From Allorhodopirellula heiligendammensis (GTDB taxonomy: Bacteria; Planctomycetota; Planctomycetia; Pirellulales; Pirellulaceae), in the NCBI RefSeq assembly GCF_007860105.1, contig NZ_SJPU01000002.1:1415739-1479738 (forward strand): a DNA stretch of 64,000 nucleotides, written 5' to 3'. A program made the translations under genes and the position numbers. Below are positions 1-9,126 of this stretch, one piece after another. Within the stretch, counting starts at the first letter, position 1, and every line of letters starts with the position of its first letter. The notes beneath the pieces are model-generated. The model saw nothing but the letters and a program-made list of their open reading frames with translations. It did not search any database and had not been told where the DNA came from.

Positions 1-1
1 T

Positions 2-3000
2 GCCAGTGAAGAGAGTGGTTACCGGCATCTGTACTTAGTCGACTTGAGCGGCGAACAGCCGACCACTCCAATCACGAGTGGCAATTTTCTTGTTCGCGAG
101 ATTCTCGAAATTGATGAATCCAAAGGCGAGGTATGGATGACGGTGGGTGAATACTACGACGACCAAGATCCGTACCACCATCACTTGGCAAAGGTGGCGC
201 TCGACGGCAGTGGGTTCCAGGTCCTCACTGATGGCAACGGCGATCATGACATTCAATTCTCGCCAGATCGTAGTTATGCGATCGACACATACAGTCGTGT
301 CGATTTACCGCCCGTCCACGAACTACGCAATTGTCAATCTGGCGAGTTGATCGCCAAACTCGCCATTGCTGCGCGGTCGGTGCCCGCGGGCAAACAAGCA
401 CCGCTGCCGACGGTGTTTTCGGCCAAGGGGCGCGATGGTGAGACAGACATCTGGGGGCTTATCTGTTTTCCGGATGACTACGATCCGAAGTCTGATCGAG
501 TCTATCCGGTGATCGAAAACATTTATGCCGGACCTCATGATTCCCATGTCCCCAAAAAATATCGAAATTCGGCTTGGTACCACGACCTGACATCGCTCGG
601 ATTCATCGTCGTCCGGATTGATGGGATGGGAACGGCGAACCGGTCCAAAGCATTTCATGATGTTTGTTGGCACAATTTAAAAGATGCCGGTTTTCCCGAC
701 AGAATTGCTTGGATGAAGGCCGCCGCGAAAGCGTATCCGGCGATGGACATTGACCGCGTCGGCATTTATGGCACTTCGGCGGGAGGTCAAAACGCGTGCG
801 GAGCGTTGCTGTTCCATGGCGAATTTTATGATGCGGCAGTGGCCGCGTGTGGATGTCACGATAACCGCATGGACAAAGCCTCGTGGAACGAACAATGGAT
901 GGGTTACCCCGTCGGTGAGCATTATGCAGCGTCGAGTAACATCGAGAATGCAGCGAGCTTGCAGGGAGATCTGTTTTTGATCGTCGGCGAACTCGACGAG
1001 AACGTCCCGCCCGAATCCACGTTTCGTTTGGTCGATGCGTTGATCGACGCAGACAAACGCTTTGACTATTTAATGATTCCGGGGATGGGACACAGCGACG
1101 GCGGCGAGTACGGCCGCCAGTTAACTCGCGAGTTTTTCGTCAACAAGTTGCAGCCCAAAGCCGAGCCGGACAAAGCCGAGCCGGACAAAGCCGAGTCAGC
1201 AACGGGTGACACTCACGCCAAAGCAGAGGAACGCGACGACATCATCACTGCCGATCAATTGAACGCGATCCCCACGGAGTCCTCGTGGCGATTGGCGGCA
1301 GAGCGATACACTGCTGACTACGGCAGCTTGACGCGTCGCTTGCCTTTGTCGATTGCTCCCGAACGTCAGCTTCAGCTTGCACGTCTTCTGGACGCTTGGG
1401 AAACGAAGTTGGCCACGGCAAAGTGCTATGGCGAGACGGAGCAATCCGACCGCGGGGAACTTGCCCAGCGAATTTCGCGTGATCGTGAGCAATGGAGGTC
1501 TTCCGTTGACGACGCCAAGCGGATTGCGGCAGAGTATCCGTTCGTAGCGCCGCTCGTTGAGCTGTGCGATTGGCAGCGGCGCGGCGAGCCGCAAGATTGG
1601 CCTGCCGTCGCACAGACGCTCGAAGACATTGCGAGGGAAATGGAGGCGACTGCGAACGCGAATGGCTTGCCGCTCGAAGAGCTCGCCTCTCAGTTTGAGT
1701 CCTGGCGCACTTTCTACGCTGAATACGATCCGCAGTTTGATTGGTGGGTCGGGGAAACGGCCAAGCGGCTGTCGGATCGATTGCAATCTTGGCCGCGAAA
1801 GGACACCAACCCGACGGGCGAGCCCGAAACCGAAGCCATTCCAACGGGCCGGCCAGGACCTGACGAAATCATCGCCGAGAACATCGTCGTAGCACCCATG
1901 TTGGACGAGAATTATCCAGATTTAACAGCCTATCAGGATGCCGCGACCCGTCATCTGCCGGGGGTTATGAAACGCTACCGTAGCGAAATGCGCAGGCTCG
2001 ACCGTGACGGCAGGCAACGTCGAAAAAAGGACCAGGTCCCGGCTTCCACCGACGACGACAAGGAACGGGTATTGGGCCAGTGGAAGGCTGCGCTCGAACA
2101 GTTTTGCCCAGACGGAAAACCATTCGAATCATGGCCACGTGGCGATCAAGTCGACTATCACTTGTTGATGGCTGAGATTGAATACCAGCGGCAGAAAATC
2201 CAATTTGAGCGTAAGTCGGAACCGATCATTTCTCGTGCGGCGGACGACAGTGGCATTTCCGGTCGGATCGCCACACGGGAGCGATTGATGTTCGAGTTGC
2301 GTCGCGAATTCATCGCAGATACACCGGAGAAACTGATCGAACTGGCGCAAAGCCAATACGAAGAATGTCGGCGAGAAATGGTCAAGACTGCTGGTGAGAT
2401 GGGGTTTGGAGAGGATTGGCAGGCCGCGGTAGAGAAGATCAAGACGCTGCACGTCGCGCCAGGAGATCAACCGGCATTGATCCGCCAGACCGCTGATGCG
2501 TCGGTGCAGTGGATCCGCGACCATGATCTATTGTCCATTGACCGGCTGGCACAAACTTCCTGGCGGATGGAGATGATGAGCCCACAGCGGCAACTCGTGA
2601 ACCCGTTTTTTACAGGTGGTGAAGTGATCAGCGTTTCTTTTCCCACGTCGAGTATGACGGCGGATCAGAAGCGGCAGAGTTTACGTGCCAATAACAAGCC
2701 ATTTGTGCGAACGACGGTGCATCACGAACTGATCCCCGGCCATCACTTTCAGTTTTTTCAAGCGAATCGCTACGAAACTCAACGAGATGGCTTTGGCACC
2801 CCGTTTTGGCTGGAGGGTTGGGCGTTGTATTGGGAGTTCTTGCTGGAGGAGAACGGGTTTGCACGAACGCCCGAAGAGCGGATGGGATTCCTGGTCTGGC
2901 GAGCGCATCGGTATGCCCGGATTTTGTTCTCGCTGCGGTTTCATTTAGGGAAAATGTCACCGGATCAATGTGTTGATTTCTTAGTGGACAATGTTGGATT

Positions 3001-3280
3001 CGGTCGGCTCAGCGCTGAAGCGGAAGTCCGCCGCAGTGTCGGGCCCAGCTACCCGCCCTTGTACCAAGCCGCGTATATGCTCGGCGCGATGCAGCTGCGG
3101 CAACTTGCCGGTCGCTGGATCAGTGAAGAACGAGGATCGCTGAAGGAGTTTCATGATGCGGTCATGCAGCAGGGGAGTGTTCCCATCGCTCTCCTTGAGT
3201 CATTATTGTGGAGCGATCCGGAGCGTGACGGGCCGCTGCGTCGAGACGAATCCCCGCAGTGGAACTTCACGAATCACTGA
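2..3280 (+). CDS. Prolyl oligopeptidase (S9) / DUF885 fusion, 5' end cut off by window
   Basis: The frame is open from the first bases, so the N-terminus, presumably the rest of a DPP-IV-type beta-propeller, lies outside the window. The visible 1092 residues hold two hydrolase modules. The first is an S9 alpha/beta-hydrolase with nucleophile Ser259 in GTSAGG, Asp332 in GELDEN and His364 in GMGHSDGG, a complete triad. A charged linker with a KAEPD repeat (about residues 386-420) leads to a second module (about 410-1092) of the DUF885 type, with the zinc-peptidase-like motif HELIPGHH at about 908-915. S9 enzymes cleave peptides next to proline; DUF885 proteins are putative metallopeptidases. 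Both modules are usually separate proteins. The fusion is read directly in one uninterrupted frame; a joint role in peptide degradation is inferred. Confidence 0.88.
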   Translation, partial: ASEESGYRHLYLVDLSGEQPTTPITSGNFLVREILEIDESKGEVWMTVGEYYDDQDPYHHHLAKVALDGSGFQVLTDGNGDHDIQFSPDRSYAIDTYSRVDLPPVHELRNCQSGELIAKLAIAARSVPAGKQAPLPTVFSAKGRDGETDIWGLICFPDDYDPKSDRVYPVIENIYAGPHDSHVPKKYRNSAWYHDLTSLGFIVVRIDGMGTANRSKAFHDVCWHNLKDAGFPDRIAWMKAAAKAYPAMDIDRVGIYGTSAGGQNACGALLFHGEFYDAAVAACGCHDNRMDKASWNEQWMGYPVGEHYAASSNIENAASLQGDLFLIVGELDENVPPESTFRLVDALIDADKRFDYLMIPGMGHSDGGEYGRQLTREFFVNKLQPKAEPDKAEPDKAESATGDTHAKAEERDDIITADQLNAIPTESSWRLAAERYTADYGSLTRRLPLSIAPERQLQLARLLDAWETKLATAKCYGETEQSDRGELAQRISRDREQWRSSVDDAKRIAAEYPFVAPLVELCDWQRRGEPQDWPAVAQTLEDIAREMEATANANGLPLEELASQFESWRTFYAEYDPQFDWWVGETAKRLSDRLQSWPRKDTNPTGEPETEAIPTGRPGPDEIIAENIVVAPMLDENYPDLTAYQDAATRHLPGVMKRYRSEMRRLDRDGRQRRKKDQVPASTDDDKERVLGQWKAALEQFCPDGKPFESWPRGDQVDYHLLMAEIEYQRQKIQFERKSEPIISRAADDSGISGRIATRERLMFELRREFIADTPEKLIELAQSQYEECRREMVKTAGEMGFGEDWQAAVEKIKTLHVAPGDQPALIRQTADASVQWIRDHDLLSIDRLAQTSWRMEMMSPQRQLVNPFFTGGEVISVSFPTSSMTADQKRQSLRANNKPFVRTTVHHELIPGHHFQFFQANRYETQRDGFGTPFWLEGWALYWEFLLEENGFARTPEERMGFLVWRAHRYARILFSLRFHLGKMSPDQCVDFLVDNVGFGRLSAEAEVRRSVGPSYPPLYQAAYMLGAMQLRQLAGRWISEERGSLKEFHDAVMQQGSVPIALLESLLWSDPERDGPLRRDESPQWNFTNH

Positions 3281-3333
3281 GATACTGATGATCTCAGTCA
3301 TCGCAGCACACGTTTTTTAGCAACGAGGTATTT

Positions 3334-4836
3334 ATGTTTAAGTCGATGGGTGGTGGAGCGTGTGGCTGGCTCGTTGTCGGGGTCATGCTGGCGTTCACAA
3401 CGCGCGCCGAAGCGGATGTTGACGTTCGCCAGAGCGTCGTCAGGATCGAAGTCACCCAGGTCAAGCCGGATTATTTTGAACCGTGGAAACGCTCTCAGCC
3501 GAGTGAAGTTTCCGGCACCGGCGTGATTATCGACGGCAATCGCATCCTGACCAACGCGCACGTGGTCAGCCACGCGCGGAAGACCACAATTCAGCCCGCC
3601 AATTCGGCGAGAAAGTACCCAGCTAAGGTTATCGGGATGTCCGTGGCCATGGACCTCGCGGTGCTCTCGGTAGATGATCTTGATTTCTTTCAAGGTCGAC
3701 CCGCACTTGAATTTGACGACGAATTACCCGCTGTCAAAGCGCCGGTCAATGCCTATGGGTTCCCTACCGGCGGAACCCAAGTCAGCGTGACCGAAGGGAT
3801 CGTGTCACGGATCGAGTTCGATCGCTATTACTACACCACGACCGGGTTGCGAATTCAGATCGATGCCGCATTGAACCCCGGCAATAGCGGTGGACCCGCC
3901 GTCAAGGATGGCAAAATGGTCGGCTTGGTATTCAGCCGGATCAGTTCGGGTGACAACATCGGCTACCTGATTCCCATCGAGGAGGTGCGTCTGTTTCTTG
4001 ATGATATCGAGGATGGTCACTACGAAGGCAAACTGCAGTTTTGGGACGAAACGCAAACGGTCGAGAATGACGCGCTTCGGGAACAACTGAAACTCAGCAG
4101 TGATCAGGGAGGCGTTTATGTCAATCGACTTGGCGACGGCCCTCCCTCCGGTCTCCAGGTGGGTGATGTCGTCACGGCAATCGAAGGCCAGTCCATCGAT
4201 CGGCAGGGCAAAATTCAACTTCGCGACGATCTCCGCATCCCGTTCGCTTATCATGTCCAGGGGCACGCCGATCGAGATACGGTCGAGGTGTCGGTGCTGC
4301 GTGATGGAAAGGCGATCGATCTTCAAGCCGTGTTTCGACGCGACACCAATCGGTTGATACCGTACCTCGGTGATGACGCTCCGCAGTATTTCATCGTCGG
4401 TCCGCTGGCCGTGATGCCAGCCTCCAGCGAACTCGCTCAGTTCCTGGCGGCATCGGCGAAGTGGAATCGGTACTTGTTGGGGACCCGTAGCCCGCTACTG
4501 GCACGGCTCTTTGACCAACGTCAATTTGATGACGAGGAACTCGTCGTTAGCGCCGCCGCTTTCTTACCGCACTCAATCACGCAGGGTTACGCTGATCCAA
4601 AATTCGGCGTGATCGACAAATTCAATGGGCAGCATCCACGCAACGTCGCGCATTTCATTGAACTGGTGCGTGACAATCGCGACGAATTCTGCGTAGTCGA
4701 GTTTGCTGGCAACAATACGGAGACGTTCGTGTTCCATCGCCAGTCGCTGCTCGATGCCACCGACGAGGTACTCGACGATAACGGCATTCGACGTCGAGCC
4801 TCCCCGGATCTACTCGATGTGTGGGAAGCGGAGTGA
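3334..4836 (+). CDS. HtrA/Deg-like secreted serine protease with PDZ domain
   Basis: A 500-residue trypsin-like protease. Residues 1-27 look like a signal peptide, so the enzyme should act in the periplasm or equivalent compartment. The triad is visible: His76 in TNAHVV, Asp107 in MDLAVL and Ser185 in NPGNSGGP. A PDZ-like domain follows (about 260-335, with VYVNRLGDG and GLQVGDVV), then a C-terminal region of about 150 residues resembling the extended Deg proteins rather than classical DegP, which has two standard PDZ domains. The start is supported by GAGG six bases upstream of the ATG. It lies 53 bases after the peptidase fusion on the same strand, so the two may be co-transcribed. Substrate is unknown. 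Confidence 0.88.
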   Translation: MFKSMGGGACGWLVVGVMLAFTTRAEADVDVRQSVVRIEVTQVKPDYFEPWKRSQPSEVSGTGVIIDGNRILTNAHVVSHARKTTIQPANSARKYPAKVIGMSVAMDLAVLSVDDLDFFQGRPALEFDDELPAVKAPVNAYGFPTGGTQVSVTEGIVSRIEFDRYYYTTTGLRIQIDAALNPGNSGGPAVKDGKMVGLVFSRISSGDNIGYLIPIEEVRLFLDDIEDGHYEGKLQFWDETQTVENDALREQLKLSSDQGGVYVNRLGDGPPSGLQVGDVVTAIEGQSIDRQGKIQLRDDLRIPFAYHVQGHADRDTVEVSVLRDGKAIDLQAVFRRDTNRLIPYLGDDAPQYFIVGPLAVMPASSELAQFLAASAKWNRYLLGTRSPLLARLFDQRQFDDEELVVSAAAFLPHSITQGYADPKFGVIDKFNGQHPRNVAHFIELVRDNRDEFCVVEFAGNNTETFVFHRQSLLDATDEVLDDNGIRRRASPDLLDVWEAE

Positions 4837-4938
4837 CCGCGCGCGAAATCTCAAGCCGAACCTTCGAGCAATCTCCCAATTTCGCCTTCATCCGAGTAAC
4901 CCGATGACGTTCCTGTTTCTATCAACTGCGACCTCACG

Positions 4939-6237
4939 ATGAACGATACCCACGCCTCCTCGCCTTTGTCCTCGCCCGCGACACGGAACAATGCTCCGGT
5001 AGACGTGATCATTATTGGTGGCGGGGTGATCGGTTGTTGGACGGCTCACTATTTAATCGAGCGTGGGGCGACAGTGCGCATCGTCGAGCGTGACACGATC
5101 GGGTCGGGAGCTTCGTTCGGAAACTGCGGTTACATCAGTCCCAGTCACGTGATGCCGCTGTGCGTGCCGGGCGCAGTCGCTCATACGATGCCGCAGATTC
5201 TGACGGGGCGCGGCGCTGTTTCGATGGCGATGCGCCTCGATCCGACGCTGTGGAAGTGGATGTTGCAGTTTTCGCGTCAATGTTTCGATAAACCCAAAAC
5301 GCGCGCTGCGATCGCTCGTCATGAGTTGCTTCGTACATCGATCTCGCTATACCGAGATTTTGTTCGCGATCACCAACTCGATTGCCAGTGGCAGGATGCT
5401 GGATTGGTGATGGTGCACCGTGGTCAGCGAACGTTTGAAGAGTTTCAAAAGACGGCCGATGAACTGGCGAGCGTTTACGACGTGCACGCTACCCGCCTGG
5501 ACCGTGATCAGCTGCTTCAGCAGGAACCCGCTCTTCGCGATAGCGTTGCCGGTGGTTGGTTCTTTGCAGGCGATGCCCATTTGCATCCGGGGCAATTGAT
5601 GCAAAAATTGCGCAGCCGACTGGACGCCGCCAAGTGTGAAATCGTCGAGGGCACTGAAGTCACGGGGCTGAATGTCGACGGTGGGGAGATTACTTCGATC
5701 TCGACCAATCAAGGCACCATGCGAGCGAAACAGTATCTGATCGCCAGCGGCGCAGAGTCTCCTCGGTTCGCTAAGCCACTTGGTTGTAAGATTCCGATCA
5801 TCCCCGGGAAGGGGTTTTCGATGACGTTCTCGGAGGTTGAGGGGGCACCACGAGTGCCGATGATCTTTGAGGACACCCACGTCGCTGTGACCCCGTGGGG
5901 AGAGCAGTTTCGAGTCGGTTCCACCATGCGTTTCGCCGGGTACGACCGATCCGTCAATGCCGCTCGCATGCAGCGGATTCTCGATGATGCCCAAAGTTAC
6001 CTGCATACGCCATTGCCGAAAACGCCCGAGGCACCGTGGGCGGGGTGGCGACCGATGGTTTACGACGATGTGCCCTGTCTGGATCGAGCACCCAAAGTTG
6101 CCAACGCCTACGTTGCTGCGGGGCACGGCATGGTGGGCATCTCAGCGGCGACCGGTACAGGTAAATTAATGGCCCAGTTGATGGTTGGAGAAAATCCTCA
6201 CATCGACCCCGCGCCCTATTCATTGACGCGTTTCTAA
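4939..6237 (+). CDS. FAD-dependent D-amino-acid dehydrogenase-like oxidoreductase (DadA family)
   Basis: A 432-residue DAO-family flavoprotein. The N-terminal Rossmann motif IIIGGGVIG (about residues 24-32) binds FAD, and VERDTIGSGAS follows as in DadA. Near the C-terminus, AAGHGMVGISAATGTG is the second FAD-contact segment. The length matches DadA (about 430). DadA enzymes oxidatively deaminate D-amino acids and pass electrons to the respiratory chain at the inner membrane. The specific substrate cannot be read from sequence, so other DAO enzymes such as glycine or hydroxyproline oxidases remain possible. No clear Shine-Dalgarno precedes the ATG. The gene sits 102 bases after the HtrA-like gene on the same strand. 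Confidence 0.87.
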   Translation: MNDTHASSPLSSPATRNNAPVDVIIIGGGVIGCWTAHYLIERGATVRIVERDTIGSGASFGNCGYISPSHVMPLCVPGAVAHTMPQILTGRGAVSMAMRLDPTLWKWMLQFSRQCFDKPKTRAAIARHELLRTSISLYRDFVRDHQLDCQWQDAGLVMVHRGQRTFEEFQKTADELASVYDVHATRLDRDQLLQQEPALRDSVAGGWFFAGDAHLHPGQLMQKLRSRLDAAKCEIVEGTEVTGLNVDGGEITSISTNQGTMRAKQYLIASGAESPRFAKPLGCKIPIIPGKGFSMTFSEVEGAPRVPMIFEDTHVAVTPWGEQFRVGSTMRFAGYDRSVNAARMQRILDDAQSYLHTPLPKTPEAPWAGWRPMVYDDVPCLDRAPKVANAYVAAGHGMVGISAATGTGKLMAQLMVGENPHIDPAPYSLTRF

Positions 6238-6832
6238 TCAACGCCCGTATGTCGCAGGTCAGCTCACGAGCGTCTGAGGTCACTGCTGACCCATGGCCGA
6301 TGATGGTGCGTTTCAACCTTCTTTCGTCCTGGCCGGGGTTCAGATTCTAGTCGCGCGCAAACGCGAACTAAGAGCTGTTGAGGAACCGTCGAGTTCGACC
6401 CGGCCGTTCAATCTGGCCGTCCTCGGCCGACCACAGCCCTGAGACGAAGGTGATAACTACGGCGGAAAAGCCGAGGAATTCGACTTGGCGGGGGTGAGAT
6501 TTCCCTAGTTCGCCAGTAGTGCGTGTAATACAATCAATGGGGCATCGAAGTGGTTGAAGCTCGCGCGAGGGGTGTCCAACCGATTCCGTTCAGGGAAATG
6601 CGTTTCAGCTTCACCGGACGATCGACCGTTATCACGGCAAGCGTATCTTGGATTGGAGTTCTTGAAAAAAGACACAGGGAGATCGGTGTGATTGCTCCTG
6701 CGAACGCGTTTCCCAGAGTGTCTGAAGTAGCGGTACTGGCACGTCTATTGTGAATCCATGCAACGCCAAAAGCGTTTGTTACGCAGTCGTTTTTATTCGT
6801 TACTTTCCGTTAGAATTCGAATGAGGTGTGTC
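6238..6832. other. Intergenic region before DUF1559 gene
   Basis: About 595 bases with no convincing gene. A short open frame at 6550-6753 (plus strand) has no recognisable motif and no good start. A stretch at 6737-6752 has TGGCAC, five bases, then TTGTG. It resembles a sigma-54 promoter but the -12 GC is GT. Small inverted repeats are present, such as GTCGA/TCGAC near 6389-6400, but nothing with a terminator T-tract. Confidence 0.5.
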
Positions 6833-8080
6833 ATGAGTATTGAATTTAAAAAGCCCTGCGCAACTAGGGAAGCGTTTACGCTGGTCGAGCTGCTAGTGGT
6901 CATTGCAATCATTGGGGTTCTGGTTGGGCTTCTACTGCCTGCGGTTCAAGCGGCTCGAGAAGCGGCTCGGCGAATGAGTTGCAGCAATAATTTCAAGCAG
7001 ATCGGGCTGGGCATGCACAACTACCATTCGGCTTACAATCAGCTGCCCAAGCACGGGACGGGGACGCCGCAATTGCAGGGCGGCAATCAGGAAGCCAATA
7101 CGGTCGCCAACGCTTCAACGGCGAGCGATCGATTGGAGCTCAGTTTTACCGTCCCGTTGCTTCCTTTTTTTGAGCAGCAAGCCATCTGGCAACAGATCTC
7201 CAATCCCTATGTTGATCCAGTGTCCGGGGCGAGGCTTCCATCGATGGGGCCCGGCCCAAGGCGTTCTCTCGCTGACCATGCCAATGTGCGGTACGAGCCT
7301 TGGTTAACCGAGCTCCAAGCATTGCGCTGCCCCAGTGATCCGGGAGTCGGATTGCCAGCCCAGGGCCGGAGCAACTACGTCGCTTGCGTTGGCGATTCGA
7401 TGGCTGAGTGGCATGGCGGGATTAACGATCAGGGAAGGGAGTTTAGTGCGACTTCGCCACAGAGTCGAAGTGCCTCTTGCCGAGGATTCTTTGTGCATCG
7501 CTACCATTCTTCGTTCCGCGATGTGCTCGACGGACTCTCCAATACGATCGCAGCCGGTGAAGTGGCGTCCGATCTTGGCGACAATGATATTCGCACGACC
7601 CCCGCTCAGTCTCCAGGTGGAAGTACGGGATCGACGAGTGTGGCAGGCGGAGTGCTGAGTTGTGATGGATACATCGATCCACAGCGGCCGGGTTTCTGGG
7701 CACCGACGGCTACGCTCACACCAGCAGCTGGGCCGGGAACGGCTGCCGAGCAGCGGCGTGGATATAAGTGGGCGATGAGCCGCTCGACCTGGGGCATGTT
7801 CACGACCATCTCGCCGCCCAATAAACCGCTCTGCATGGATACGAACAACTTCAATGGAGGTATCTTGCCTCCTAGCAGTCGCCATCAAGGTGGGTGTCAC
7901 ATTTTGATGGGGGATGGCGCGGTAAAGTTCATTACTGAATCGATCGAAGCGGGCAATCAATCGAGTGCCGTCGTGGGGATTGCCGCTGGGTTGCAACCGG
8001 CAGGTAGCGCGAGTCCGTTTGGTCTTTGGGGTGCTCTCGGGACCCGTGGGAACAGAGAAGTGATCAGTGATAGTTTCTAA
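6833..8080 (+). CDS. DUF1559 prepilin-type N-terminal cleavage/methylation protein
   Basis: A 415-residue member of the large planctomycete DUF1559 family. After a short basic leader comes the type IV pilin motif [18 protein letters not shown], where a prepilin peptidase would cut before Phe; the hydrophobic helix runs on into [15 protein letters not shown]. The C-terminal end has [17 protein letters not shown], typical of the family. These proteins are thought to be pseudopilins or exported surface proteins; no individual function is established. I chose the ATG at 6833 because GAGG lies seven bases upstream and the leader is short as in pilins; the frame is open back to an ATG at 6758. A small lipoprotein gene follows, a pairing seen often in planctomycetes. 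Confidence 0.93.
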   Translation: MSIEFKKPCATREAFTLVELLVVIAIIGVLVGLLLPAVQAAREAARRMSCSNNFKQIGLGMHNYHSAYNQLPKHGTGTPQLQGGNQEANTVANASTASDRLELSFTVPLLPFFEQQAIWQQISNPYVDPVSGARLPSMGPGPRRSLADHANVRYEPWLTELQALRCPSDPGVGLPAQGRSNYVACVGDSMAEWHGGINDQGREFSATSPQSRSASCRGFFVHRYHSSFRDVLDGLSNTIAAGEVASDLGDNDIRTTPAQSPGGSTGSTSVAGGVLSCDGYIDPQRPGFWAPTATLTPAAGPGTAAEQRRGYKWAMSRSTWGMFTTISPPNKPLCMDTNNFNGGILPPSSRHQGGCHILMGDGAVKFITESIEAGNQSSAVVGIAAGLQPAGSASPFGLWGALGTRGNREVISDSF

Positions 8081-8171
8081 ATGGCACGCCGGCAATAAAA
8101 ACGCACGTCTGCTAAGTGCAGGCGTAGACCAGCGACGTAACCCACATCCTTCCTCCGTAGATTAAAGATTC

Positions 8172-8336
8172 ATGACACGTCCAATTCAGTATTCAATCGT
8201 TTTATTTGCATTGACTTTGGTGTTCGTCGGATGCGGCGGTTCGGGTGAACCCGCAACCACTGGCGATCAAGATGAGATTACCAAGTGGGTTGAAGAAAAT
8301 CCGGCGCCGGCAGAAGTCGATCCAGATTCGATGTAG
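8172..8336 (+). CDS. Small lipoprotein, 54 aa
   Basis: Translation from the ATG at 8172 gives 54 residues: a short basic start, a hydrophobic segment and a lipobox-like VFVGC with Cys20, followed by a Gly/Ser stretch and an acidic tail ending in PDSM. The Cys would be lipidated after signal peptidase II cleavage, anchoring the tail to a membrane. It lies 91 bases after the DUF1559 gene on the same strand. Short lipoproteins in this position are frequent next to DUF1559 genes in planctomycetes, so a joint function is likely, but none is known. The small size makes this easy to miss. Upstream sequence has only a weak ribosome-binding site. Confidence 0.72.
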   Translation: MTRPIQYSIVLFALTLVFVGCGGSGEPATTGDQDEITKWVEENPAPAEVDPDSM

Positions 8337-8402
8337 GTCAACCGCAAAGTTATCGGCAATAGGGAGGCAGCGAAACGGCACTGCCCCAGCGTGACACGCA
8401 GC

Positions 8403-8852
8403 TCACTCCGGCCAGCTTATCTCTCGACTGGACTTTGGCGTCAGCTTCACAAAGCCATCTCGTTCGGGCGGGATGCTGTAGTGGTAGGCCTGGGCGACGC
8501 CAATGCAGTCTGCCTCTAACAGTTCATCCTGTTCGATGGAGTCGATCCTGTACACGTTGACAGACACGGCGTCGTAAAGATTGGGGACTCCGGGTTGATC
8601 GGTAACCTCAATCTGATTGAGAACTGTGCGAACTCGCTCCAGATCGCCGGCGTCAAATCGCCAGCATTCACCCCGCACGCGATCATTGCCCGGTCGCATG
8701 GCGGGATAGTCGGCACGCCCATACAGAGTCCCCAGCGTCCATCCAGGGGTGATCTCAAGCGGTTGGCAAGGCCAGCATTTTTCCCGGCATTGGCCGCGGC
8801 ATAGCGTCCCGTAAACGAAAAAACGATCGATGGATACGGCAGGCTGGCTCAT
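8403..8852 (-). CDS. Gamma-glutamylcyclotransferase-like (GGCT/AIG2) protein
   Basis: A 149-residue protein with the GGCT-fold signature FFVYGTLCRGQ at the N-terminus (YGTL plus glycine forms the substrate loop), followed by GTLYGRADYPAM and a conserved RGECWRF strand. An acidic residue in the NQIEV segment may correspond to the catalytic Glu. GGCT-like enzymes cyclise gamma-glutamyl amines or release 5-oxoproline; the exact substrate is unclear. The frame is open further upstream to 8972, but the ATG at 8852 starts just before the conserved domain and gives the family's usual length. It is convergent with the small lipoprotein gene and points away from the DUF1549/1553 gene. Confidence 0.78.
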   Translation of the reverse strand: MSQPAVSIDRFFVYGTLCRGQCREKCWPCQPLEITPGWTLGTLYGRADYPAMRPGNDRVRGECWRFDAGDLERVRTVLNQIEVTDQPGVPNLYDAVSVNVYRIDSIEQDELLEADCIGVAQAYHYSIPPERDGFVKLTPKSSREISWPE

Positions 8853-9126
8853 GCGGGTACGTCTGAGGGATCGACAATGGAGAAAAAACCAAAACGCTTT
8901 TTTGCGGTGCAGGTTGACGTTTGATATAATACCGAGAAAGCCGCTCGATGGCCTGTTGTCAATGATGGCCATGACCCCGCCCCCACTTTTTCCCGCCGCC
9001 TACCTGATCCAGACTCTGCAGTGGTCGCCGAAACGGTCGCAGTGTCGATGCGCGATCAAACCTCGCCGTTCGCTCTCGCGAAAGCAGTCTTGGGTCTCGC
9101 AACGAGGGCTGTGTGAGGGGCGAGCG

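Noticed and set aside
1196..1786. Long antisense open frame under the peptidase fusion
   Set aside because: Overlaps a strongly coding gene; translation is Arg/Pro/Ser-rich without motif, the usual shadow of GC-rich coding DNA.
5347..6126. Antisense open frame of 259 codons under the DadA-like gene
   Set aside because: Complement of a clear flavoprotein gene with no recognisable product.
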